A stretch of DNA of 64,000 nt from Microbacterium sp. 8M (lineage in GTDB: Bacteria > Actinomycetota > Actinomycetes > Actinomycetales > Microbacteriaceae). The notes under the pieces are model-generated. The model saw only the letters and a list, made by a program, of their open reading frames with translations, made no database searches and had not been told where the DNA came from. A program made the position numbers and the translations under genes. Numbering within the stretch: position 1 is the stretch's first letter; each line of letters starts with the position of its first letter. Shown one piece after another: positions 17,683-25,738 of the stretch. The DNA lies in assembly GCF_902506375.1 (NCBI RefSeq), contig NZ_LR733284.1:1267147-1331146 (forward strand), given 5' to 3'.

Positions 17683-18713
17683 GCGGCGTCCAGCTCGCGC
17701 AGACCGTACGTCGAGGGCAGCACGCGGCGGAGACGCTCGGGGCGTTGCAGCCACCAGTCGGGCGCGGGCAGCGACAGCACGGCGACGCGACGCCCCGGCG
17801 CGAGATCGGTGACCTCGAGGATCTCGCGAGACACCGCATCCAGCACGACGATGATCGCCGGCGCGGAGGCGAGCAGCAGGCCGTCCCGGAGCACGGCGAG
17901 CGTCTCCGAGCGGGTGACGACGCGGTCGACCGAGCCGCCGGGGCCGCCGATCTCGACGGTCTGCACATGCGGATCCCCGGCGTACGGTGCGATCCGTTCG
18001 ATCCGCCCCTCGGTGAGCAGGCGGGCGCCGAGCGCGTCGGCCAAGGCGGGGATCGGCGCGCTGAGCGCCTCCAGGAAGGCGCGGCCGAGTCCGAGTGCCC
18101 GGCGCTGGTGCCCCGGCAGCGCGTGTTCGCGGAGATCGCCGACGGTGAAGCCGGCGAGCACGGCCGCCCCTGTGCCGCCCGCCTGGATGATGGCCGAGCG
18201 GATGATCCGCTCCGCGTCGACGGCCCGGTCGGTCTCCACGAGCGCGACGCCGCCGGCGCCGCTGTCGCAGGTGAAGACCAGGCCGGGAACGCCGTCCACG
18301 AACAGCGACATCTGGTCGAGCTCCGGCACGGCGCGGCCTGTGCAGTCCGCATCGACGATCGTGCGCTCGCCCGCGAACAGCAGCGGGACGAGGCTGTTCA
18401 TGCCGCCGCCCTCGATCGAGCACACCGCGGGGATCCTCAGGCCCAGCCACCGCTCCGCTGCGGCCACGAGATGGGCGAACGGGGCGAGATCCGGCATGCG
18501 CTCGCCGAGCAGGATCGTCGAGCCGACGAACGCGGCCCCGAAGCACGGTGTCGCCGGGTCCAGGTCCTCGACGGACTCCAGCAGGCGCTCACCGCGTCCG
18601 TCGCCCGCGAGCATGAGCTCCACCATCGTGGTCGCGCCTCCGCCGCCGGAGCCGAGCAGGGCACACCCCCGCGCGAGCGCCGTCACGTCCTCGGGTCGCA
18701 GTCGCCACGCCAT
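17679..18713 (-). CDS. DUF917 family protein, divergent paralog
   Basis: A 344-residue member of DUF917 (the family containing S-methyl-thiohydantoin desulfurase, from memory). It keeps the N-terminal glycine loop (LGSGGGG) and the DAD-x2-GRA-x-PEL signature, but reads GGGGATTM where its two paralogs have GGGGDPYIG, and DADCTGRAVPEL where they have DADGMGRAFPEL. It has its own leaderless promoter (TACTCT) and is coupled by ATGA overlap to the PucR regulator. This suggests it modifies or senses the inducer of the cluster, or acts on a different substrate. Function unproven. Confidence 0.75.
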   Translation of the reverse strand: MAWRLRPEDVTALARGCALLGSGGGGATTMVELMLAGDGRGERLLESVEDLDPATPCFGAAFVGSTILLGERMPDLAPFAHLVAAAERWLGLRIPAVCSIEGGGMNSLVPLLFAGERTIVDADCTGRAVPELDQMSLFVDGVPGLVFTCDSGAGGVALVETDRAVDAERIIRSAIIQAGGTGAAVLAGFTVGDLREHALPGHQRRALGLGRAFLEALSAPIPALADALGARLLTEGRIERIAPYAGDPHVQTVEIGGPGGSVDRVVTRSETLAVLRDGLLLASAPAIIVVLDAVSREILEVTDLAPGRRVAVLSLPAPDWWLQRPERLRRVLPSTYGLRELDAA

Positions 18714-18719
18714 CGTCCC

Positions 18720-18725
18720 AGAGTA
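18720..18725 (-). promoter_or_regulatory. -10 element for DUF917-pucR pair
   Basis: TACTCT on the minus strand, six bases before ATG 18713 (leaderless). It shows that this pair can be transcribed apart from the upstream DUF917 genes, which end at 18768. Confidence 0.6.
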
Positions 18726-18767
18726 GCTTTCGGGGCTCGTGGCGAGGGAGGGCGCGGAGGGGCGGCC

Positions 18768-19859
18768 TCAGGCCTGACCCTCGACGGGCAGGAACGGCTC
18801 GTCGAGACCGAAGGCGGCCGGTCCGAAGGCCTCCAGCGCGGCGGGGGTGCGCATCATCTCCGGCGTGGAGATGCCGAGCACCCGCACGCGCTGGCCGTAG
18901 CGCAGGCCCTCGGTCGTGATGGGCTCCGCGGTCTCGTGGTCGACGACGCAGATCAGGTCCGGCACGATCGCGACCAGCGCGCCGTCGCGGTGCGCGGTGA
19001 GGTTCTCGTTCTGGAACCGGATCTCGAACTTCCCGTCCCCCTCGAGGGGCGCGATCATCGCGCGGCCCTTCGCGAAGCCCTCGGTCGTGCGCCGCTCGAC
19101 GTCGACCACCTTGCCGGCGCACAGCTCGCGGACGTGCGGGTACAGGGTCGAGGAGAGCACGTCGGCGATCGCCGCGAACGGGGAACGGTGCTGCTCCCGC
19201 GCCTCACGGATCGCCCGGCCGAGGGCGAGCGCCATCGAGATCGTGCGCGGTACGGCGGTGCGCCGCACGTCGGCGCCCGTCATCGCATACTCGGCGATGT
19301 GGCCGACTCCGCCGAGCCGGATCGTCACGGCCCGGGCCAGCCACTCCATCTGGCGGTCGTCGTCGCCGGTGTCGATGAGCACGGTCTCGCCGCGCTCTCC
19401 GGCGAGGGCCAGGGGCGAGCCGTGCACGCCGTAGACCGCGAAGGTCTCCATCGACAGTTCGGGGAACGCCCGGCCCATGCCGTCCGCGTCCACCACCGGA
19501 AGCCCGGTCTCCGCGGCGACGACGAGCGGGATCATCGAGTTGATCCCGCCGCATTCGATCGGCATCGTCGCATCGGCGGTGCGACCGAGGTGCGCCTCCA
19601 GCGCGCGCAGGGCCTGCGTGGGCTCGGTTCCGGCCGGGATCTTCTCGACCATCACGGTCGGCGCGCCCATCTGCGCGGTGGGGATCACGAACAGGTCGTC
19701 GGCGAGCTCATCCGGATCCAGGATGGTGATGGAGCCGTCGCCGAGCACGCGCTCGACGAGCTTGCTGCCGATGTACGGGTCGCCGCCGCCCCCTGTGCCC
19801 AGCAGCGTGGCGCCGCGGGCGAGGTCGGGGAGGTCGGCTGCGGTGAGGATCCAGCTCAC
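18768..19859 (-). CDS. DUF917 family protein (second of three)
   Basis: A 363-residue protein beginning with the N-terminal loop LLGTGGGGDPYIGSK and carrying VVDADGMGRAFPEL and PITTEGLRYGQRVRV. GTG 19859 overlaps the stop of the preceding DUF917 gene (GTGA). The high similarity to the neighbour implies tandem duplication and possibly a heteromeric enzyme. In DUF917-HyuA pairs both partners are thought to act on cyclic imides or hydantoins; the substrate here is inferred only. Confidence 0.8.
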   Translation of the reverse strand: MSWILTAADLPDLARGATLLGTGGGGDPYIGSKLVERVLGDGSITILDPDELADDLFVIPTAQMGAPTVMVEKIPAGTEPTQALRALEAHLGRTADATMPIECGGINSMIPLVVAAETGLPVVDADGMGRAFPELSMETFAVYGVHGSPLALAGERGETVLIDTGDDDRQMEWLARAVTIRLGGVGHIAEYAMTGADVRRTAVPRTISMALALGRAIREAREQHRSPFAAIADVLSSTLYPHVRELCAGKVVDVERRTTEGFAKGRAMIAPLEGDGKFEIRFQNENLTAHRDGALVAIVPDLICVVDHETAEPITTEGLRYGQRVRVLGISTPEMMRTPAALEAFGPAAFGLDEPFLPVEGQA

Positions 19860-20986
19860 TTCGCCTCCTCCGTGGTCGGGTTCCCGGCGGAAGCTGCGTC
19901 TGTCGGCACCGCCCCTGTCGAGACCGTCCCGTCGAAGCGGTGCGCGGGCAGGTCGTAGCCGAAGTACCCGGGCCCCACCATCGCGAGCGCCTCGGTCGAG
20001 TGCCAGCGCTCGTCCGCCGGCGCCGCCAGCACCCGCACGCGCTGCCCGTAGCGCAGGCCCTCCGTGGTGATGGGCTCGCCGGTCTCGCCCTCCACGACCA
20101 TGATGAGGTCGGGGGTCGTGGCGAGGGCGCGGCCGTCGGCCTCGGCCACGAGGTGCTCGTTCTGGAACTGCAGGGTGAGCGCGGAGCCGCCCTCGCCCTC
20201 GATGCGCGCCCGACCGCGCGCGAAGCCGGTCGTCGTCGCGCGCTGCACGTCGACCACCTTGCCGTCGAAGAGCTCGCGACCCTGCAGCAGCGACACCGCG
20301 GCCGCGACCGGGTCGCTCTTGTCCGCACGTGCGTCGGCGATCGCGCGGCCCACGGTCATGCACCGCGACAGGGAGCCGCCGACCAGGCCGGCGCGTGCCT
20401 GTGCACCGGTCATCGAGAAGCCCGCGATCATCGTGGAGCAGCCCATCTCGACCGTCGCCACCCGGGCGATCCGCTCGGTCCAGCTGTTGTCGATGGTCTG
20501 CAGTACGGCGACGTTGCCCTTCTCGTCGCTCAGCGCGAGCGGCGAGGCGGTCACGCCGATGAGCGTGGGCAGCACCATCTGCAGCTCGGGGAAGGCGCGG
20601 CCCATGCCGTCCGCGTCGACGAGGGGGAGGCCCAGGGCTGCGGCTGCGGCCACGGGGATCGTGGAGTTGACGCCGCCGACCTCGGCGCACGCGACGTGCG
20701 TCACCGGGCGGCCCAGGTGTGCACCGAGGGCGCGCACGGGCTCGACGACCTCGTCCAGACTGGGGAGCTTCTCGACCATGACGGTCGGCGCCCCCATCAT
20801 CGCGACGAACAGCACGTGCGCATCGTCGGGGACCTCGGTGAGGTCGAGGACGTCGACCGGGCCGTCCGCGAGCGCCTGGCGGGCGAGGAGCGACCCGATG
20901 TAGGGGTCGCCGCCGCCGCCCGTGCCGAACAGAGCGGCGCCGCGGGCGAGGTCCTCGACCTGCGGGATGTCGATCCGCCAGCCCAT
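19856..20986 (-). CDS. DUF917 family protein (first of three)
   Basis: A 376-residue protein with LFGTGGGGDPYIGSL near the N-terminus, MMGAPTVMVEKLP, VDADGMGRAFPEL and PITTEGLRYGQRVRV. It starts one base after the HyuA-like stop, so it is coupled to that gene, and overlaps the next DUF917 gene by 4 bp. No signal peptide, so cytosolic. In the family the glycine-rich loop and DADGMGRA motif are the conserved core. It probably works with the HyuA-like protein on a ring compound brought in by the NCS1 permease. Confidence 0.8.
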   Translation of the reverse strand: MGWRIDIPQVEDLARGAALFGTGGGGDPYIGSLLARQALADGPVDVLDLTEVPDDAHVLFVAMMGAPTVMVEKLPSLDEVVEPVRALGAHLGRPVTHVACAEVGGVNSTIPVAAAAALGLPLVDADGMGRAFPELQMVLPTLIGVTASPLALSDEKGNVAVLQTIDNSWTERIARVATVEMGCSTMIAGFSMTGAQARAGLVGGSLSRCMTVGRAIADARADKSDPVAAAVSLLQGRELFDGKVVDVQRATTTGFARGRARIEGEGGSALTLQFQNEHLVAEADGRALATTPDLIMVVEGETGEPITTEGLRYGQRVRVLAAPADERWHSTEALAMVGPGYFGYDLPAHRFDGTVSTGAVPTDAASAGNPTTEEAK

Positions 20987-20987
20987 C

Positions 20988-22535
20988 TCAGGCCCCCATG
21001 TCCAGGTCGCCGACCGCCTTGGCGCGGATGCGCGTGGCGTTTCCGGGCAGGTACGGGATCGGCACCTCGTCGAAGTCGATGATCGACACCGTGGACGGCC
21101 TGGCGCCCGCGGCGATGGCCTTGTCGACCGCCTCGGCGCGGATCGCGGCGATGGTCTGCTCGCGCTCGCCGGGCGCGATCGCGTAGACCTTGTCGATCTC
21201 GCCGCCGACCTGGGCGATCGAGGCGCCGATCGCGTTCGCGACGGCGTAGTTCTCTGGCCGGTGCACCGTGCCGAACATGGGCAGCTCGTCCGGCAGCAGG
21301 ATGGACCCGCCGCCGACCGCCACCACCGCGACGGGGTCCGGGGAGGTGCGCATCCGGTCCACGGCTTCGGACACGCGCTCCGCGATGCGGTCGAGCACGC
21401 GGGAGACGAAGGCGGGATCCAGGTGCGCGACCTTCGACGGGTCGCCGACCTCGGCGCGCCCCGCCGCGACGGCGATGTCGGTCGCGGTCAGCGTGGATCC
21501 GCCGAACACGAGCGCCTCCGTGGTGAGGCGGTAGCCGACCGACGCGGGCCCGACCTCGGCGGTCTCGGGGTCGACGATGCTGCCGCCGCCGATGCCGAGT
21601 GAGAGCACGTCGGGCATCCGGAAGTTCGTGCGGATCCCGGCGACCTTCACCTCGTTCGCCGTCTCACGCGGGAAGCCGTTGACCAGCAGGCCGATGTCGG
21701 CGGTCGTCCCGCCGACGTCGATCACTGCGCAGTCCTGCAGTCCGCTCGTCGCAGCGGCCCCGCGCATGGAGTTGGTCGGGCCCGAGGCGAAGGTCGCCAC
21801 GGGATAGCGGCGCACGTAGTCCTCGTCCATGAGCGTGCCGTCGTTCTGGCTGAGGAAGATCGGGGCCTCGATGCCGTGCGCGCGCACCGCGGCGGTGAGG
21901 CCGTCGACGATCTCGGCGGCGAGTTCGCGCAGGGCGGCGTTGATGATCGTGGCGTTCTCGCGCTCGAGGATGCCGATCCGGCCGATCTCGTGCGACAGCG
22001 AGATCGCCACGTCGGGTCCGAGCACCTCGCCGACGATCTCGGCCGCGCGCACCTCGAGGTCGTGGTTGACGGGGCTGAAGACGGATGAGATCGCGACGGA
22101 GCGGATCCCCTGCGCCTTCATGTCCTCCGCCGCGGCGCGCAGCTCGTCCGGATCGAGCGGCGAGATGGGGCGGCCGTCGAACTCGTATCCGCCGTGGGCG
22201 AGATAACTGCGCGCCTGGGCCGCCTCGACGAGCACCTCGGGCCAGTCGACGAGCGGGGGCAGCGCGCGGGTCGCGGGGAGGCCGAGGCGCAGCGCCGCGG
22301 TCGGGGCGAGCCGGCTCGCCTGCACGAGGGCGTTGATGAAGTGCGTGGTGCCGATCATCACGGCGTCGACGTCGGAACCCTCGAACGTGTGGCGGGCGCG
22401 CAGGTCCTCGATCGCCTGCACGATCCCGCTGGTCACATCCGCAGTGGTGGAGTGCTTGACCCCGGCCAGGGTGCGGGTGCCGTCCATGAGGACGGCGTCG
22501 GTGTTGGTGCCGCCGACGTCGATGCCGATGTGCAT
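20988..22535 (-). CDS. Hydantoinase/oxoprolinase family protein (HyuA-like)
   Basis: A 515-residue ASKHA-fold protein: N-terminal phosphate loop IDVGGTNTDAVLMDG (4-18), core ASGPTNSMRGAAATSG, second phosphate motif IDVGGTTADIGLLVNG and LGIGGGSIVDP. Enzymes of this family open cyclic amides such as hydantoins or 5-oxoproline with ATP. At 515 residues it lacks the C-terminal extension of full-length HyuA (about 690) and no HyuB is present; the short form typically occurs next to DUF917 genes, as here. ATG 22535 is the start of the conserved domain; GGAGG lies upstream. Confidence 0.85.
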   Translation of the reverse strand: MHIGIDVGGTNTDAVLMDGTRTLAGVKHSTTADVTSGIVQAIEDLRARHTFEGSDVDAVMIGTTHFINALVQASRLAPTAALRLGLPATRALPPLVDWPEVLVEAAQARSYLAHGGYEFDGRPISPLDPDELRAAAEDMKAQGIRSVAISSVFSPVNHDLEVRAAEIVGEVLGPDVAISLSHEIGRIGILERENATIINAALRELAAEIVDGLTAAVRAHGIEAPIFLSQNDGTLMDEDYVRRYPVATFASGPTNSMRGAAATSGLQDCAVIDVGGTTADIGLLVNGFPRETANEVKVAGIRTNFRMPDVLSLGIGGGSIVDPETAEVGPASVGYRLTTEALVFGGSTLTATDIAVAAGRAEVGDPSKVAHLDPAFVSRVLDRIAERVSEAVDRMRTSPDPVAVVAVGGGSILLPDELPMFGTVHRPENYAVANAIGASIAQVGGEIDKVYAIAPGEREQTIAAIRAEAVDKAIAAGARPSTVSIIDFDEVPIPYLPGNATRIRAKAVGDLDMGA

Positions 22536-22570
22536 GGTTCTCGCTTTCTCGGAGGGTCTGGAGGATGGTC

Positions 22571-22609
22571 CCGTCGCGGGGCGTCGGAGGGCGCCGCACC
22601 CCGCGACGG
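22571..22609 (-). promoter_or_regulatory. Intra-operonic hairpin between permease and HyuA-like gene
   Basis: Perfect 11-bp arms, CCGTCGCGGGG (22571-22581) and CCCCGCGACGG (22599-22609), with a 17-nt loop, in the 83-bp gap. No U-tract. It could partially terminate or protect mRNA ends, giving different permease and enzyme levels. Confidence 0.6.
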
Positions 22610-22618
22610 AGCCTGTGA

Positions 22619-23953
22619 TCAGGCCGCCGCGGTCTCGGCGGGATCGGCCTGGCGGGTGGGGACGTTGCCGACGCCGCGGACGAGGCCGAGCTTTCCGGCC
22701 GCGATGTAGAGCGCCATCGACAGGAACAGACTGATGAGGGACGGGATCCCCCAGGTCACGAAGTAGCCGACGAGGGAGGAGGCCAGCCAGATCACGATCG
22801 TCGCGGGAACGATCCGCGGGGCGTCGGCCGGGAGCACACCCGCCTCGCGGCTCTCGTCGAGCTCCCCGCGCCAGCGGCGGACCACGAAGTACTCGGCGAC
22901 CATGATGCCCGCGATCGGCGGGAATGCGACGCTCAGCACGATGAGGAACTCGGTGAACTGGCCGAGGATGCCGGCAGCGGCCAGCACCGAGCCGACGACG
23001 CCGAGGACGATCGTGGTGGTCACGCGGTGCAGGTTCTTCCCGAAGGTCGTGGAGATGAAGTTCACCAGGCCCAGCGTCGAGGAGTACAGGTTCCAGTCGT
23101 TGATCTTCAGTGTTCCCGTGATGACGATGATGAGACCGATCAGCCCCACCGAGCTGGTCACGATCGCGACGATGTCGCCCGACTTGGCGGCGTGCGCGAG
23201 CAGCACGCCGGCCAGGCCGATCACGAACTCGCCGAGCGTGACGCCGACGACGGTCTGCTTCACGACGTCGGCGCGCGACCGGTTGAACCGCGTCATGTCG
23301 CCCGTGATGATGGCGCCCACGATGAGGCCGCCGGCGACGATGCCCGTACCGGCCCAGACGCTGATGTGCGGGCCGGGGGCGGGGCTGGACAGCAGGGCAC
23401 CCAGATCGTGGCGGCTGAGCTCGGAGATCACCGACCAGCCGACGAGCACGAGGAACAGCGGCACGGTGATGTTCGCGAGCCACTGCATGCCGAGGAAGCC
23501 GAAGGCGACGATCGCCGTGACGGCCAGGCCGAACAGCAGGCTCCACGTCCAGGTCGGCAGCACGCCGGGCATGAGCGCGTCGAGCGACTGAGCCGAGATC
23601 GCGGACTGGATCCCGAACCAGCCGATGAGGCTGATGCCGATCGCGAGGCCGACGAGCGATGCGCCGATCTCGCCGAAGCCGGTCCAGCGGGCCAGCAGCG
23701 CCGTGTTCAGTCCCTCGCGCTGCCCAATGAAGCCGACGATGCACATGATCGCCTCGAGGATGAGGGATCCGAGGAGGAACGCCAACGCGGCCTCGCCGAA
23801 GGTCATGCCGTAGCCGAGCGTCGCGCCGAGCAGGAACTGCGAGAGCGCCGAGACCTGGCCGAAGCGCTGCACGGCGATGCCGAACCACGGCTTTCGCGCT
23901 TCGGGAGTCACGCGGGAGAGGGCGAAGTCGTCGTGCGTCGCGATGGAGGCCAT
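22619..23953 (-). CDS. NCS1 family cytosine/hydantoin-type permease
   Basis: A 444-residue inner-membrane symporter with about 12 hydrophobic segments. Conserved NCS1 features: FLLGATLGYGMTFGEA in TM1, GREGLNTALLARW-like motif (GQREGLNTALLARWTGFG) at the TM2-3 junction, IITGDMTRFNRS and the late TM8-9 region LKINDWNLYSSTLGLVN, which resembles CodB. First gene of the leftward cluster, preceded by AAGGAAA. The best-studied bacterial hydantoin importer, Mhp1 of Microbacterium liquefaciens, is in the same superfamily, which fits the HyuA-like neighbour; but CodB-like features leave nucleobases possible. Confidence 0.82.
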   Translation of the reverse strand: MASIATHDDFALSRVTPEARKPWFGIAVQRFGQVSALSQFLLGATLGYGMTFGEAALAFLLGSLILEAIMCIVGFIGQREGLNTALLARWTGFGEIGASLVGLAIGISLIGWFGIQSAISAQSLDALMPGVLPTWTWSLLFGLAVTAIVAFGFLGMQWLANITVPLFLVLVGWSVISELSRHDLGALLSSPAPGPHISVWAGTGIVAGGLIVGAIITGDMTRFNRSRADVVKQTVVGVTLGEFVIGLAGVLLAHAAKSGDIVAIVTSSVGLIGLIIVITGTLKINDWNLYSSTLGLVNFISTTFGKNLHRVTTTIVLGVVGSVLAAAGILGQFTEFLIVLSVAFPPIAGIMVAEYFVVRRWRGELDESREAGVLPADAPRIVPATIVIWLASSLVGYFVTWGIPSLISLFLSMALYIAAGKLGLVRGVGNVPTRQADPAETAAA

Positions 23954-23987
23954 GGTCGTTTCCTTCGGGCGGGGAATGGTTGCGCCC

Positions 23988-23993
23988 ACGCTA
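23988..23993 (-). promoter_or_regulatory. Likely -10 for the permease/HyuA/DUF917 cluster
   Basis: TAGCGT on the minus strand, 34 bp upstream of ATG 23953, leaving a short leader with an AAGGAAA ribosome site. TAGCGT recurs as a -10 before several other genes here. Confidence 0.45.
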
Positions 23994-24125
23994 GTTTCCA
24001 GGCGTGACAGGGCGCCATGTGCGATCTGCACGAAAACCGCCGCTCTCTGAACACTCTGCACATGTTGACGGTGTGCGGGTGTCCCGTCCGGCTCCACTCC
24101 TGAATCCTTCCACCGGTATGCCAAT

Positions 24126-24143
24126 TGTCTGGGATCGCAGACA
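24126..24143. promoter_or_regulatory. Palindromic operator before hutH
   Basis: TGTCTG, six bases, CAGACA: perfect six-base arms, 54 bp upstream of hutH in the 243-bp divergent region shared with the permease cluster. Spacing and symmetry fit a dimeric regulator such as a GntR, IclR or PucR type. The binding protein is not known. Confidence 0.5.
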
Positions 24144-24184
24144 GCCGATGCGCGATCGCCCTCGTTCCGGGCTGCGCGAGGGTG

Positions 24185-24190
24185 TGAGAT
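24185..24190 (+). promoter_or_regulatory. -10 element for hutHUI
   Basis: TGAGAT, six bases before ATG 24197, giving a leaderless hutH transcript. It matches the spacing seen at other starts in the window. Confidence 0.5.
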
Positions 24191-24196
24191 CGTCTC

Positions 24197-25738
24197 ATGC
24201 CCCACACTTCCCCTGTCACCATCGGTGCGGCGCCGCTGCGCCCCGAGGATGTCGTCGCCGTCGCCCGCCACCACGCCCCCGTCGTCATCGACGCGGGTGC
24301 CCTGGACCGCGTGGCGGGCGCGCGTGCCGTCATCGACAGCATGGCCGCCGACCCCAAGCCGCACTACGGCGTCTCCACCGGCTTCGGCGCGCTGGCCACG
24401 ACGTTCATCGCCCCCGAGCGCCGCCGCCAGCTCCAGCAGAGCCTCATCCGCTCGCACGCCGCCGGCACGGGCGCCGAGGTCGAGACCGAGGTCATCCGCG
24501 CCCTGCAGCTGCTGCGCCTGCAGACCCTCGCCTCCGGTCACACCGGCGTCCGCCCCGTGGTCGTCGAGACCTACGCCGCCATGCTCAACGCCGGCGTGAC
24601 CCCGATCGTCCGCGAGTACGGCTCGCTGGGCTGCTCGGGCGACCTCGCCCCGCTCGCCCACATCGCGCTCGCCAGCATGGGCGAGGGCGATGTCCGCAAC
24701 GCCGACGGCGAGAAGGTGCCCGCCGCAGACGCGCTCGCGGCAGCGGGCATCGAGCCGCTGCAGCTCGTGGAGAAGGAGGGCCTCGCACTCATCAACGGCA
24801 CCGACGGCATGCTCGGCATGCTGGTGCTGGCGCTGCACGACCTCGAGGAGCTCCTCCTCACAGCCGACATCTCGGCGGCCATGTCGATCGAGTCGCAGCT
24901 CGGCACAGACGCCGTGTTCGCCGCGGATCTGATGGCGCTGCGTCCGCAGGTCGGCCAGGCCGTCTCGGCCGCGCACCTGCGCGCGTTCCTCGGATCCTCG
25001 CCGATGGTCGCCAGCCACAAGGGCCCGGAGGACGGCCGTGTGCAGGACGCCTACTCGCTGCGCTGCTCGCCGCAGGTGCACGGCGCCGCCCGCGACACCG
25101 CCGCCTACGCGACGACGATCGCCGAGCGCGAGCTCGCCAGCGTCGTCGACAACCCCGTCGTCACCAGCGACGGCCGCATCGAGTCGAACGGCAACTTCCA
25201 CGGCGCGCCGGTGGCCGCGGTGCTCGACTTCCTCGCGATCTCCGTCGCGGATGTGGCGTCGGTCGCCGAGCGTCGCACGGACCGCGCGCTGGATCCGGCC
25301 CGCAACCACGGCCTGCCGCCGTTCCTCGCCGACGAGGTCGGCGTCGACTCCGGCCTCATGATCGCGCAGTACGCCGCGGCCGGCATCGTCTCCGAGCTCA
25401 AGCGGCTCGCGGTGCCCGCCTCGGTCGACTCGATCCCGTCGTCCGCGATGCAGGAGGACCACGTCTCGATGGGCTGGGCCGCGGCCCGCAAGCTCCGTCG
25501 CGCGATCGACGGCCTCGGCCGCGTGCTCGCGATCGAGATCCTCACCGGCGCCCGCGCGCTCGACCTGCGCGCGCCGCTCGAGGCCGGCCCCGCCACCGGT
25601 GCGGTCCGCGACCTCGTGCGCACCGTCGCCGGCGGCCCCGGCCCCGACCGATTCCTCTCTCCCGACATGGAGGCCGTGACCGCACTCGTGCAGTCCGGCC
25701 GGATCGCTGCGATTGCGAAGGAGCACGCGAATGACTGA
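24197..25738 (+). CDS. hutH: Histidine ammonia-lyase
   Basis: Converts L-histidine to urocanate and ammonia, the first step of histidine use; cytosolic homotetramer. 513 residues. The self-made MIO cofactor motif is CSG (146-148, in [13 protein letters not shown]) rather than the ASG of proteobacteria; the Cys form is normal in actinobacterial HutH. The substrate loop YGVSTGFG is at 57-64 and [13 protein letters not shown] is present. Its end overlaps hutU by 8 bp. A clear ortholog; the MIO site rules out an ergothionase. Confidence 0.95.
   Translation: MPHTSPVTIGAAPLRPEDVVAVARHHAPVVIDAGALDRVAGARAVIDSMAADPKPHYGVSTGFGALATTFIAPERRRQLQQSLIRSHAAGTGAEVETEVIRALQLLRLQTLASGHTGVRPVVVETYAAMLNAGVTPIVREYGSLGCSGDLAPLAHIALASMGEGDVRNADGEKVPAADALAAAGIEPLQLVEKEGLALINGTDGMLGMLVLALHDLEELLLTADISAAMSIESQLGTDAVFAADLMALRPQVGQAVSAAHLRAFLGSSPMVASHKGPEDGRVQDAYSLRCSPQVHGAARDTAAYATTIAERELASVVDNPVVTSDGRIESNGNFHGAPVAAVLDFLAISVADVASVAERRTDRALDPARNHGLPPFLADEVGVDSGLMIAQYAAAGIVSELKRLAVPASVDSIPSSAMQEDHVSMGWAAARKLRRAIDGLGRVLAIEILTGARALDLRAPLEAGPATGAVRDLVRTVAGGPGPDRFLSPDMEAVTALVQSGRIAAIAKEHAND

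Noticed and set aside
24632..24646. CSG instead of ASG in the HutH cofactor loop as a missing catalytic residue
   Set aside because: The Cys-Ser-Gly form is normal in actinobacterial HutH and still forms MIO.
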